64,000 bases of DNA from Stropharia rugosoannulata (lineage: Eukaryota > Basidiomycota > Agaricomycetes > Agaricales > Strophariaceae): positions 564,501 to 628,500 of the forward strand of contig JANCIK010000005.1 in NCBI GenBank assembly GCA_028532985.1, read 5' to 3'. This document shows, in pieces, positions 46,051 to 58,900 of this stretch. Position numbers and translations under genes: made by a program. The first letter of the stretch is position 1, and each line of letters begins with the position of its first letter. Under the pieces are notes generated by a model. The model was not told the origin of the DNA. It did no database searches and was given only the letters and a program-made list of their open reading frames with translations.

Positions 46051-46613
46051 CTAGCGCGCCTCGTCCCGTAGGCCGGCGAGCGATCGTGGTGCGTGCATCG
46101 TGCACTGCCTCGCCCGAGAAGGCACGATGAACTGGAGGAGCGCATGCGAAGAGCGGGGCTGTGCATATTCTGCATCGAGAAGGGTGCGTCGTCGGTCTTC
46201 GAGTGCAGCACGTAGTGTGGGGAAACTGCCAGAATGCTTGGCCCCACCATGTATAATTAGCTTGTCAGAGGATGTCGAGCGCTTTTCACGGCTGTAAGCC
46301 CAATGGGGCACTTTACCGATTTATGACATTATCTACATAGGGTTGAAAGGAGAGAAGGTCTCTGTGTGCGGCCATTATGTGCGATAAGGCTGTCGCAGAC
46401 TCTGCGAAGCAGAGACCCGCCGACAGAGGTGCTCCGCATGTGTTATCTCCTGCGGAGCCCTTGGCCTCTGAGCGAGTGAGCAAGGCCACCAGTGGCAGGA
46501 GCGGTACGACCTGGGTAGATGTCTACATATGACATGCTGAATTGCGCGAAATTAACAACTTGTTTGGGCCTGTTGTCGGATATTAAACTTGTTACCTTTC
46601 CACTGGTCCAGAT

Positions 46614-47070
46614 TTACTTACTTGCCTGGTCGCCGGACTGAAATTGTGCCCAGCTAATTTCAGGGTAGGGTGCATCTGCGTTGACATGGGACATTGCCTC
46701 GCATTCATATGGCTGCGATAGCAGGCAATTGCGCCGTGGCATGTGTCTGTGGGTACTCAATCGCCGGAATTTGGACGCAGACTCCATGTGAATTAACCCG
46801 CCTGTCGAACGTTCGTTCGAGCCTGGTTCGGTTGGCAGTTTGGAGTCTGAACCTGGGGACATAGAAGGCGAAGGAGCAATAGAAGACAGGAGACGGTGGG
46901 CACCAATGATATCCTGCGAAGATAGAAGAGCACGGATGATGTTGGTTGACCTTTGTACAGGTATGCGAGTAGTAACGCTGATTATGTAGGCAATGCGCTC
47001 CAGTGCTTCTGTGTCCTCGAATTTCGGATGATCATGGGGAGGTGAGATATGGGTCCAAGGCCGGCCGTCC
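46614..47070 (-). CDS. Candidate coding exon, unknown product
   Basis: A continuous minus-strand frame without an early ATG runs about 150 codons. It reads PWTHISPPHDHPKFEDTEAL, then ERIAYIISVTTRIPVQRSTN and IIRALLSSQDIIGAHRLLSS, to a stop at 46614 after FQSGDQASK. The composition looks protein-like. The upstream end is a stop near 47072, so it would have to be entered by splicing (possible acceptors ...CATAG or ...TATAAG at about 47075-47085). A second protein-like stretch on the same strand (SREKRSTSSDKLIIHGGAKH, 46051-46300) follows a CTTACAG acceptor-like site. I recognise no family and cannot assemble a complete gene. It may be a relic. Confidence 0.25.
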
Positions 47071-49836
47071 GCTTATAGACTATGTACGCACTAAGCTGAG
47101 TGCCACAAGGCTCGCGTTCAACACACGCTCTGCTGGCACACAAGTCTAAGAGGATCTGCAATACAGTGATCAGCGCCACACCTTTTCCAGAGGTGCACCA
47201 TAGAATAAAACGTCCCGTTGCACTTGTTCTTCTTCCAGAAAGATAGACTACGAAAGAAGCTGGAACTCGCCGATATCGATAGGCCGCCACTCCCGATCAG
47301 AAGCCTGCGGCTTCCCTCCTGCGACCGCGCACACTTACTTACGCGGACAAAGTGCAGCCCGAGCACGCTATGATGGCGAGTGGCCGTGATAGGCCGCGAT
47401 AAGTATGAGTGTGGGCGTATGCGTTAAGTGCGAGCATCGGTTGGTTCGCCTGTGGGTGCTCCAGCAGAGCGGATGCGGCTGCGCTCGCTAGGAGATCGGA
47501 CCGATGCTGCGATACGCCCGCCAGGGGCGCGCACATTGAGGCTCTGGGCAGCAGTTATCGTTCAGCGCGCATTTGGGCTCGGCGCTCTGATGAGAATTCT
47601 GTGCAGCTTGAGCATGAAACGGCGTCAAATAATACCTTTTTCTGTGTATTATAATCAGCGCTTCTATTCAAAAAGGCCATGCATAGGTACCTTTTTCCAT
47701 TGTCTGTGCTGCAAGGCGGTGAGCCAATTGCGAGAGTGGATATTCTAGCACACTTTAGAGCCTGGCGCGGTCGGGAATTGCCCAGTCAGCAACTCGGTGG
47801 CCAGATGAATGCACCTTCCGGCCATCAACCAGCCTGCTAATCGGTACATATCTACAGCGCAGTGACGCACTCGAGTACGTACATGCGCACATGTGTCGAT
47901 CCACTGTCAACGCCGCAGGGACCAGTATATGCTAAGCGTGCCACTAGCAGCCCTCGTTAATGCTGCACGGCGGCCGCTATATTACGGGCGGCGGAAATCA
48001 ACGTGCGCGAGGGCACATACGCTTATTAAATCCAGCCGTAGGCAGGCTGTTCTCCGAGGTTTACTTCGAGCATATTCTAGTGTGTTCTTCGTCTAGACTG
48101 GAGCGGTTCTCGAGGTGGACGACCTGCGGATGCATTGTAGGGGCCGGACAGCCATCAAACCGGCATCTCCCGGCTCGGGCGGCATTGGTCGCCGTCTCCC
48201 CGGGACATACTTACGGCGGAGCGCCGCCTCCCGAGGGTGTGGCCTACGGCCCCGGTCGGCGCCTTCGGTAATGTAATACGCGCAAGGCAAGCGAGCTACC
48301 TACAACTGTTGCATCAACACCCGCTCCACAATAAGTTCAAAGTGAGTGCGCGCCCGGGCGTCTAAACGTGGACGGGCAGTCCACGCCGCACGGTCGCGAG
48401 ACAGCGCGACTCGCGGGGACCTTTTAGAGGTATTTTAGCTTCGTCGATTCGAGCGGATCGATCAGAGTGCGGTGTGGGCGGTAGATGAGAGGTTGAATTC
48501 GCGTTTATAAAAAGACGTGTGCACAGAGACTGACGACGGCCTTCTGTTGGGCTTGCTTTGATTTTATGACGTACATGGGGAAGGCGCTTCTCTTCTGTAC
48601 AGCTGGGACTTCGAGCCCTCAGTCTGATTTCTTGGCAAGTTTAACTTGAACTGCAACACTAATTACTTGTATAGAGTATAGACCTATGGCGATTACGCAG
48701 AGGGCGTTTAATAGCCTCTCATGCTTATAGCCAAGCGGCGAAGTATGTGTCGAATGATAAATTATTTAATAGACCATTCTAAAACTTTGATAGAGGTATC
48801 CGAGTGAAGTCAGTCCACTTCGCGGTGTAGAAGAGTCTATTCCTGACAGCCGGGATATATCAGAGCGCCCAAACGCTTTGGCAGTCCCATGACGCGTCTT
48901 TATAAGCTCACATACAGTTGCGAGCATAATTATGCTCTCCAGCCGCTGTTAGCCGTGCTTGCGCAACACAGTGTGGCTAAACGAGCCTACACCCAACAGT
49001 GCCGCATGCATTTTTCACCTCCGAGCAGTGCGCAATTGGGATCAAATCTATGTCTGCGTGTCCCTCCATCATCGTTGCTGAGTGTCAGAAAAACAAGCAG
49101 GACGTTGTGGGCGTATAAATAGAAAATCACAAGACAGGTGGACTGTCCAATGTGCCATTCTGAGCACTGGGCACATAAGCCCGGAGACCGCAATGTGGGG
49201 AAATCAGCGGGGATCACCTGGATCAACGCGTGGAGGATGGATCAGGGGTCCCGCTGCCACTGGTGTGTGCGTCCGAGCGCGCGTGCGTGCGTGCTCTGCA
49301 GCTGTCTGGTGCCAGCGTTGTGTCATTCTTGACGGTCGCTTGCTATATGTGATAGCTATTTTTGTTCACAAAATTTCTGTGCAGGTGGACTCCCCTGGCA
49401 GGTACTACAGGCTGCGGTCTGTCTGACTCGCCCCCTGGTTGACTTCAGGGATACTATCAGTCGTGTTTGTTTCAATTAAACTGCATTTGATTTCCCCCTG
49501 CTTGTGTCCCTCGGAATTCTGTTCGACCCACGTCTTGGCCGCGCGTGTGCGTGTCCCATGGTCAAGCACACATGACCCATCGCGAAATTAATTGCCCGCG
49601 TCTCGACTCTGTGCGGCGTAGCCCATCCAGTGCCCTGAATACATTTTGCACACTATAGCGCAGGCGGGAACACCCCGCGACCTGGCTTCTTTGCGTTCAT
49701 TTCTCGTATGTAGTCCTTCTTCAGACTTCCTGTGCGTAGGCTAGACTAGACTAAATGCCCTGCCCTCGGCTTGCGTTCTGATAGTTTACTTAGAACGAAC
49801 TGTGTTCTTTATACTAATAGCTATACTACGCTATGC
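47071..49836. other. Gene-poor, GC-rising stretch
   Basis: GC-rich islands at 47.4-47.6 kb and 47.9-48.4 kb create chance open frames (for example 47960-48271) with no motif. A short inverted repeat is visible at about 48364-48391 (ACGTGGACGGGCAGTCCACG). No gene is supported. Confidence 0.35.
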
Positions 49837-50102
49837 TTACAATGCCGTCAGTGCCGTGCTCGGCGAGTGCGGTCTGGTGATCCAAGTCGGTTCGTTCGGA
49901 CTCAAAGGTGCTTTGTGAGATTAAAAGTTTGAAGTAAATATGAAATATATATACCATCGTTAGGTGATTCGGGTCTACGCACCCTCCGGGGTGATGTGAT
50001 GAGCCGGTGGTGGGGGCTTGCATTAAAAAATGAAGGAAGGCTGTCGCCATAGGAGGGTGAGTTGAAGGATTCGAGGACGTGTTCCGACGTACTAGCAGAC
50101 AT
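49837..50102 (-). CDS. Small two-exon gene, 73-residue protein
   Basis: Unrecognised. Exon 1 is 49955-50102, starting MSASTSEHVLESFNSPSYGD. Exon 2 is 49837-49910, starting PLSPNEPTWITRPHSPSTAL. They are separated by a 44-nt intron with GT (GTATAT) and AG (CACAAAG) ends. The spliced frame is exactly 74 codons including the stop. Without splicing the frame ends two codons into the second part, so the intron makes the model. The product is serine/proline-rich with a basic middle (RLITSPRRVRRPESPND) and no signal peptide or membrane segment. It could be a small regulator or a short conserved fungal protein. It lies alone in a gene-poor region. Expression evidence would decide. Confidence 0.45.
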
Positions 50103-52600
50103 CGTCAGCGTCAGCCGACGTGCTAAAGATGTCGACTAAAATCAAGGAGTCGATTATGTAGCTGCTTACGAGCGGCGAGCGCTACCTTATGACGGCTGAA
50201 GCGCGTCGAATGAGACAGGTGCGCCGTTTTTGCTGCTATATTTTGCTCTAGTTTTGCGAGAAGCGCCCTATTGAGTTACAAATGTTATTTATAAAATGTA
50301 GTGTTTTGTGGTCACTGGTGTGCACCTTCGATGTGCCGGTGTGCAAGCCGTTGCCTTCGTATTATTGGTGCCTATATATTTCTTCTGAAAGGTGTGCTGG
50401 TGTCATTGGAAAATATATGTTCTAGTGCCTCCGCCTCTTGCTGTTGCTGTCTCCTGTCACCTCTGAGCGCTCGATGCCACCCAAACCCGCAGTCGACGCG
50501 GACCCTCATCTGAACTGGCTTGAGCTTACGCAGAATCTCTAGGTATGGGGACATCATTGAGCCGATTAAATTTATACACGCGCCTCCTGTTTTGTCAACG
50601 GACTTACCTTAACGCAGCATTCTTATGTTCGAATTACTTTGATGGCTCGAATTTGGATAACTTTGTTTGTCACTAACTGCACCGTGTACCGGCGCTATCA
50701 GCTCGGACATGGAGTCCCCTGGGCCGGTGAGTGCCTAGGTACGTATGTAGAGTACATTCTTAGGAGGCTAAGTACGTAGCCGCTCGGCGAACGGGACTGT
50801 GCTCAGTGCGTGTGATGTGGGTGTGTGCATTTCGAGATGGTGTACGAGCCTATTTTAGGGTGGGTGGGTAGGGTAGCTTGCTCTGAATGTAAACGAATGC
50901 TCATTTGAATGGCTTCGTACCGCTCAGCCCGAGGAGAGGTGAAAGGCCTTCCGCACGACAGGGATGGGGATGCGATGCAGGAAACATCCGTGCCCGTCAT
51001 TTTGGCGCGGTGATACCCACCGCTTCTGGGCTACGGCGCCTTTGTGTTAGAACAGATATTACGGGCGGGGGTATAAATAATGTAGAAGTAGTAAAAATAA
51101 CAAAGTGTGCGTTTTTGTTGCGGTAAGGATGTCGGGGTTGAAGGGGATAGAAGTTGGCAGTGCTGGGAACATTGCGAGTTTCTTGCATCATAGATGAAGC
51201 TCGAGCTTGAAGCGCGAGGATGCCGGGTTCTTGTTGATGAATTGGGATCAATCCGTTTAATGTTCTTTGTTGAGGTGAATAAGAGCCACAATGGGCTTTT
51301 CCCTCTTGTTGTTGTTGTTGTTGTTGTGCACTATGCATGCGTGTTGACCGCTATCAGCCTCCCACCGACTTTCGCAGATGTTCCTTGACAAGATGGCAGT
51401 TCTTTATACATTTTTCTCTTTCTTTTTCCTTTTGGTTATTGAAATGTGTTGAGTTATGTTTAGATGTAATACAAAACATGCATAATTACAGAACGTCTGT
51501 GACTGTGAGCAGTATTTATACTTCCGCTTCTCTTCAAGAGGCAAATGACAGGCTAAATATAGTATGTTTGCAGCTTGTCCAGACTCGAGTGCGAGACTGC
51601 GGAGATCTGTTTGTCAGTGGACTTTGTCGACGCCTGTGTCAGGTTTAAATTAAAGAGATAGACAAGTGGCAGTCCCAAGCACCGGGGCCCATGTGGGGAC
51701 TGGGAATGACGCAGATGAGCCAACACAGACAGCGCGCACGCAGCCATTGACGCACGGCGTACGTCGAGGTACATTACTCCGCCTGAAGCCTATTTGCTGT
51801 GCGGGGTGCGGGGCCCACGATCGCCGGTGGGGGCGGGGGAGTGACGCTCGGTATGCTTTCAGACTTTCATATGCTAGCAGTTGTAGCGTCGAGCATGATT
51901 TATGAATGCAGGAAGTGAGCTTGTCAAGCAGGTCGTACCATATGTGCATGCTACACGTACGGACGCGCGGTGCACCGTGCGCGCCGACTGCTGCCTAATA
52001 GTCTCCTTGCATCCGTGAACAAGATGGAAGGTCGGGCTCCAGGCACGCTGGCTCGCTCGCCTGCCCATTCCATGGGGCTGGGGTTGGGGAAGGGAGCATC
52101 CCGCGCTAGTGAGAAATAGGCAAGAATTGTGCGCTTGCGCGGGGTTATGGGGTGTCATAGGGCGTCGTGTAGAGTCATTCATGCGCACGCGTGCAGCAAG
52201 AAGCATATCTGTGTATATGAGCTATTAGTGGATATGACAAGCACGCACAGAGCCGCGGTGCTTGCGACCGATATGGTGCGTACCGTGACGGTCCTGGGGT
52301 GCAGGCGCGGGAGGAGGCGGGCACGCTGCACGCTAATCGCACACGCCGGCGTGAGCACCGCGCTCGTCATTCTAATGATAACTGGTGCCCATGGGGATGC
52401 CTCCGCGCCAGCATCCGGGGCAGGCGCTGAGGTAGCCGACCCCGGCTGCGCAATGCGGAGGCGGCGTCCCCGCGCGCATACGCTGGACACCAGAAGCGCA
52501 GGCGCAGGCGAGCCGAGTCGCCTCGGCCCGAACCGAGCACGATCACGGCTCGCTGACGTGAGCAGGAACGTGGTTGGGCAGGTGACCTAAGCCGAGCGCG
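50103..52600. other. Intergenic stretch upstream of the large regulator gene
   Basis: Contains a TTG microsatellite (51306-51328). Protein-like minus-strand frames occur at 50372-50557 (VDCGFGWHRALRGDRRQQQQ) and 50997-51338 (glutamine-rich because it reads the microsatellite). Neither has a supported gene structure. GC-rich sequence increases toward 52 kb. The last few hundred bases are probably promoter of the gene starting at 52959. Confidence 0.35.
51306..51328. repeat. TTG trinucleotide microsatellite
   Basis: About seven tandem TTG units. It reads as polyglutamine on the opposite strand but is not in a supported gene. Confidence 0.8.
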
Positions 52601-52689
52601 TGACCCGTGAGCCCCGAGCGGACGGCGGGCCGAGAGGGTCTTTTTGGAAGAAACTGAAAGCTGGCTGTGGAGTTGACGTTCCTCGATTT

Positions 52690-52790
52690 CCGCTTTCCCT
52701 CACCACCACCCCTTCCCCGTCCCCGTCCCCGTCCCTCTCTCGTCCCTCTCTCTCTCGCCGCCACCACCTCGCCTCCCGATATCGCTCGTT
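52690..52790 (+). promoter_or_regulatory. CT-rich leader of the large regulator gene
   Basis: Pyrimidine-rich block (TTTCCCTCACCACC..., CCCCGTCCCCGTCCC..., TCCCTCTCTCTCTCGCC) about 170-270 bp upstream of the ATG at 52959. CT-rich leaders near the transcription start are common in highly used fungal promoters. The role here is inferred. Confidence 0.45.
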
Positions 52791-52958
52791 CGCCCTCGCC
52801 ACCAGCGACGGCGTGCCCAGCGACGCGGAGCGGACACTCAGATACGCCCGCCGCTCGAACCTCGGTGTTCCAGCGCACTCTGTTATATCCACGACGAGGA
52901 GCTTGCGGGCTCCGCAAGATATACACCCATCCGATATATCCCGACTGACGCTACGTCG

Positions 52959-55900
52959 ATGGTGACCGAGTTCCCTCTGCCGGTGCTCACAGTCACCCCC
53001 GACGCCGTACGCGACCTCGACGGCCGTGAGGCGCTCTCCGGGCTCTGGACTCGTACGTCTTCCTTTTCCGCCCACCTTCTTCCGTCTCCTCGGCATTTTA
53101 TCTTTGGTATCCATGAAGATCGACGAACTGATTGCTAATTGCGGTCTTTGATTCACCAGTGTTCACCAAGTGCAAAGGGTCCCTGCAGGACGGCCGACGG
53201 CTCGAAAACATCTCCTGGCGCCTCTGGTACCGCGAGCTCATGCTCGCCGACCGTGAGCAGCGGGACTCGAGCACAGCACTGTCAATACCACCGTCATCCC
53301 TTCCATCATCACTTGCATCGTCCGCCTCGTCGTCCTCCGCATTCTCCGCACACGCCAATCCTTCTACACTCTCCGACTCCAATGGCGATGCGACGATTCA
53401 CAGCACCAACATATCCATGTCATCCGTATATACTAGGACCACTACTTCCAACACCTACCGGACCCCCGCGCAGCCGCACACGCGGATGCGAGCGAGCCCA
53501 GCGGCGGCGTCGCTGAATCCGCGGAAAGGCGTTATTATCGGTGAGCATCTGTCTATCTGTTCTTCCATCCTTTCGCTATGTCCTTCTACTGCATTCTCCA
53601 CTTTATTGTCGACTTTCTCCGCGCCTTCCCCGTACCCTGCTGCACTAGGACGGAGCTGGGCAGGGCTACTTGCATACTCCGGGACGTGCTTAGCAGCAGA
53701 CCCCTTCTCCATATCCGTTCTCGTTTCACATCGGTGTTGCGCTCCTTCCCCGGTTTCAGCCCCGGGGAGCGGCGGAGATGCCTGCTCATGTTCATGATCA
53801 TGATCCCTTCCCTTTCTTTTCTTATTTCGCCTTCCATCTCCGTCTACCCTGCATACACGCAGACGCAGAGCACCATCTGCACTGTGCATTGCATATTGGC
53901 GATTGGCGGGTTTTTTTCTTATCATTTCGATCATATCGCCCAGCGATGTGGCGCGAACGAAGGCGAGGTGAGGGAGATGACGCGGACAAGCAGCTCCCTG
54001 AGCCTTTGCGTGGCTGCAGGCAAGCACGTAGGATTGCGTGTATGCACGGCAGACAATTTTACGATGCATATATGCACGCCATCAAGCTTGCGGCGCCGCA
54101 AGCGATGCGGTGCAGTGCTTGGATTTTACGTGCCCAACTAGACGAGCCGCACGACAGGAAGGCAGGCAGGCAGGACAGGATGGGATGTCATATAGGCGGG
54201 TGCGCAGGCATGCCCCCTCCGGGACCGTCCTCTGACCGCTCCTGCACCCCCGCGGTGTTTGCTCCGGGAGGTAATCAGGCAATCAGGTCAGACATGCGGT
54301 ATTTTTAACTGCAATCCTGTCACCGGCTCGAGGAATGTCGTTGGTGTCCCGAGTATGGTTTCTTCCGTGCGGCGGGCTGAAGCCCCTGTCCTGGCTCGTC
54401 TTATCCTGTTGTGGGTCTGCGTTCCCCGTGCGGGGGGATATATGCGCATTTCGTGCGCGTGCGAGTGCTATCGCAGATCTTTCTGTGTGTATGGTGGCAT
54501 GGTTTATGGTTATAGCCATGTGTGCCATGCATACTTACGTGTGTGCTCGTGAATCGCAGGATGCGGCGAGTCACCTGCGTGCGCGCGTGGTCCCGCTGCG
54601 TGCCCCCGTACGTACACAGGCTTTGTGGGTTCCCCCGGGGAGAGTGGGGTCGCACTTAGCTGCGGGGTATCGCCGATGGAGTGATCACACGTACGTAGCT
54701 GCGTGGCGTCGTCTCGGACGAGATTGGCCTGGGGTTGGGGTTGGTTGATCCGGCCCCGGGCTGGTGCCTGTGGCCGTGCGTGTGTGGGGCACTTTGGGCG
54801 TCCGCGCCGGGCGCTTGATGAGAGAGCAGTGATAGATGCTGAACGACCAGAGCATGATGGATGTTGCTGGATACATGGATATGTGGAGCAACGCGCATTT
54901 TAGCCTCCGTTATGTGCGGGTGCGGGCGCTTACTGAGAGCGGAGCGCAGTTTTTCAGGATGAGCGGGACGAATGAGTGATGGGCGGGCGTGTCTCTGATA
55001 GATGGCGAGATGCGCTGAGCGCGTCTCAGCGCCATGTCCGCTGACACAGGAGGGCTAGCTGGCAAGAGGCATGTTCATATCCGTCCGCCTGCCTTCCTAA
55101 TTTGCGCGCGCCTTGATGGTGCGCTAGCGCCCTGTTCTAGCGGCGCGGCGCGATGTGATGCGGGGCAGGTGATGTGGGGTTAATTGATTGCATTGTATGT
55201 ACTGTATTCCCCGGATCATGCATGCATGCATGTGTCCTGATTCCTGACGTCTGTCTGTCTCGTTCGTGCACCCTGGCTGCTTTGGAATTGTGTTTCCTTT
55301 TCCTGGTCTTATTTGTTTACTGATATTCCCCTTTGTTGTCTTTGCTTGTATTTTTCTTTCTTGTCTCTTCACCTTTCCTTTCATTTACCTTTCGCACTTT
55401 ACCTTTTGTCGTCGACTTGCGCTAACCGTATCTCGTCTTTGTCTCTAGATACACCCCGATCAGTGTCTCATACTACCTCTCCTGCTTCTTCTTCCCTCTC
55501 ATCCTCCCTCACCGCGACCGCGACTGGAACAGTGCCTAGCCAGAGGGGGATGCGCTCGAAACAACAAAATCACACACTGAATCAGCACGACGCGTGGATA
55601 TTCAGTAATAGCGACAACACTTCCGCATTGGATATCCCCACCGCTTCTAGTATGAGCAATATAACTGGCACCACGATCAGCAAGCGCAGTAGCGCCGGCA
55701 TCAATAGTATGAGCCCCGAGAATATGATGAGCACCACCACCGACACCACCGCTAGCACCACAACCACCCGATATACCCACGCCCCTACGACTTCCTCGAC
55801 TCCGTCACCGTCAGCATTGCATCGACAAATGTATAATCCAGACGCATATACATATACCCAAAGTCATCCGACTATGTACACAACTGCATCCCAACATACG

Positions 55901-58900
55901 CACACACACGCTCAAGTACAATATCAACATCCACATCAACATATTATACACCCACCACCACCATTATCTGTACAAACATCCGTACCTGCGGACGCCGACG
56001 CGCTGTCGTCCGCGCTGCCGTCGCCCCGCCTGACCCCACTCATCCCACCGCACCCGGCACCTTCAATACCGCACGAGCTGGCGTTTAGCGCTGGCGACCG
56101 TGCGCGCAGGAGCAGCTTCAAAGGAATGCGCGTCGGCGAGATCATATGTGATATGCTGCCCCCGTCTCTGCTCCCTCCTGTGCCTGCTGTGGCGCCCGTC
56201 TATGGCCCTGAGCTGGGCAGGGGCGAGAGTCGAGGTTTGAGTTTGAGCAGCATGCGCCGTGCGATGACAACAGGGTCAGACGCGGCGGCCGAGGTGCAGG
56301 GCGGGGCGAGGGCGGAGGCGCAGGCTGGTGCGGGGGTGGGGGTCGAGAAGGCGTACGTCACTCGGAAGGAGAAGGAGTTCTTTGGGGAAGAGGCGCGCGT
56401 CCGAGCGGGAGAAGGAAGAGAAGCGAAAGAAGAAAGCAGTGGAGAACGAGGAGCAGAAGGAGAAGCGCCGCGCGTGCCCAGGCTCTCATCTGTGGGGCTG
56501 CCGACGCCCGAGGCGGAAGTGCCGCCTTCCGAGAGCGCGACGCCCACCTCGGCGCGGGCCGTGCTCGCCGACACTCGCGCGCACACGCGAGGCGCGCTTG
56601 ATTCGCCTGGCCCCGGAGCCGAAGCCGGATCCTCGTCCGCGGACGTAATCGCGTCGTCAGCGCGCCCGACACATGTACAGACAGGCGCCGAGCGGGTGGG
56701 AGTAGAAGGCACGCACGAGGGCGCTAGCGTTGCTGCTAGTGGTGGCGCTGGGCCCGCACATGCCCCGCTGCGCACCTGTGCCCCTACCTCCACGCTCACC
56801 CACGCACGGTCGCTCGCGCATATGGACCCACGCACGGGCGCGCAAAAGAACGACAGGACTGGGAACAGCGATAAGCCGTCCGAGACGCGCGGCTACCCTG
56901 TGTTTGACGAGGCGCAGGGCAATGGCAGCAGTAGCGATGGCCAGGGACGTGGACAGCGAGGGGTGAGAGACGCGATCCCGCGGGGTGAGGTACGTCATGT
57001 CTCCCTTTTTTTGCCTGATTAATTCCAGCGCTCTGCGCTATTTCGCTTCATTGCTTGCCTCGTTTTTCTTGAGGTCGCCTGATTTTATTTTATTTTTCTG
57101 CTTCTTTCTTTGGTTGGGGACGTTGTTGATAGCCTTTTATGGCTATTGCTCGACGTGCTTACGGGGCGTTGCTCTGCTTTGCTGGAGTTTTTTTTCTCTG
57201 TGCTTGCCTCGTGCAGCGCTATTCCGGGTGCTTGGTGCTGTGTTTCTCCGCCGACCAGCGGGTCGTAGGCTCGCAGTGCGCTGTGTGTCTTGTCTTCCCG
57301 ATTTTATTCAATGTCGCATGTGGATTTTTATGTCACGGGCGCCACATTCTGCCAATGAACAGGCAGGGATGGCCCGGTGTGGCGTGTCGTCTTTTAGCGT
57401 GGGACGCTCGCCAACCAATGCGAAAGCACTGCTGTAGTTGTACGCGACGTCTGTGGGTTTGTTGTCATGCACCTTCCCATTGCTGTGTTGCTGTGTGTGG
57501 TTTGCCGGATTGGACCTTTACCTTTAGCGTCGTGGGATCCTGTCTGCCTCGAATGTGGGGAACGCGTGCTAACGTACATATCTCTACTCTCTTTTCTTCC
57601 CATTCTATTTTGTAGGTTCTACCTATGGTGTACCACCACCTATCCCAGCCAGCCTCGACGTCTGGCGCGTCGACGCCGCCTATCGTCAACTACACCGGCG
57701 CGCCTGGGGCAGAGTTCTCTGAGCCACCACCCATGCTGGTCGTCGTTAACCCCACCCCCAATCTTACCCCGCATCCGACCCCGCCATCGACCCCAGTCTT
57801 GTACGGCTCCACCCAGTGGCTCATGCCCCCTGGGCTCAACCTCAACCGGGGCACTCGCCGTTCTGCCGACGTCGCGAAAGAGAACATACACGACTCGTTG
57901 CTCCGCGACCATCCTACGATGGACCAATATACAGCCGTGGTGTCGCTCCTCCCTCCCTCAGTGATCCCGCCTCGTATCTTCCCCGCATCCCGCGCCGACG
58001 AGAAGAGGCCACAACCACAAGCCCCCCTCCGCATGTTCCAGCAGGTTCTGGGGGAAACGATGACGATGAGCCAGCACCAGGGCGGGTCGCAGCAGGCTCA
58101 GCGGCTTCAACATGAGCAGTACGAATTTCCCCATGCGGATCTAACGGATGCGGATGCAGGCAGGGATTGGGCCACCGCCGGTATGGTGCCGGGCTTTGTT
58201 CCGGGCTTCAATGCCCCTGGCGACATGCAAGATATGATTCCGCTTGCCAACCCGTATGCTCCCGGAGAAGAACACGCTGCGTTAACCCCTGCGATGAAGC
58301 TGCAGCAACCTCTGATGACGCTGGGCGGCGTGGGCGCGCAGAACCGCCTGTCGATGTCGTCTACCGCGAGTACGTCAAGTAACACAACAAGTCTAAGCGG
58401 CTACTCTGCCGCTAGCACAAGCGCGACTAGCGCGTGTGGTCCAGAGGGCGCGGAGATGGCCATTGGTATGCTGCGTGCAAGCGCGGAAGCAGATGGCCAT
58501 GCATATGCTGAAACGGCGTGCTCTGACGGCGCATCGACACTGGTCGCCGCGGCCGTGCCGGCGAACCACGTGGTGCCCGATAACGATAAGACTGCCTCTG
58601 ATTGGCGGGAGGCGGGCGAGGGGGGTGCGGGGGCGGTAAACGGTGTCTGTGACCGGGACAGTGGAGTACACGCACATGGCCTTGGCCAAGGGGGACATGC
58701 GCATGACCGGCGAGGTACGGCTGAGGCCTACCCGGACGAGGCTTTGGAAGAAGAGGAGGATGAGCCCCTTTCTCCGCTTCCATCCGCGACGACATTCGCG
58801 TCTGCGTCCCGCTCTCGCTCACCGCGCAGCGCCAGCAACCGTGCCCTGCTGCAGCTGTCACCGCCGCAGGTGGTGGAGGAGGACAGTGCCGCCGCACAGA

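Noticed and set aside
47960..48271. 103-codon plus-strand frame in a GC-rich island
   Set aside because: Open by base composition; frames on both strands are open and none has a motif.
50997..51338. Glutamine-rich protein
   Set aside because: The glutamines come from reading through a TTG microsatellite; no gene structure supports it.
53455..54069. Nested minus-strand gene inside intron 2
   Set aside because: Overlaps exon 2 in part and is low-complexity; consistent with GC-driven open frames.
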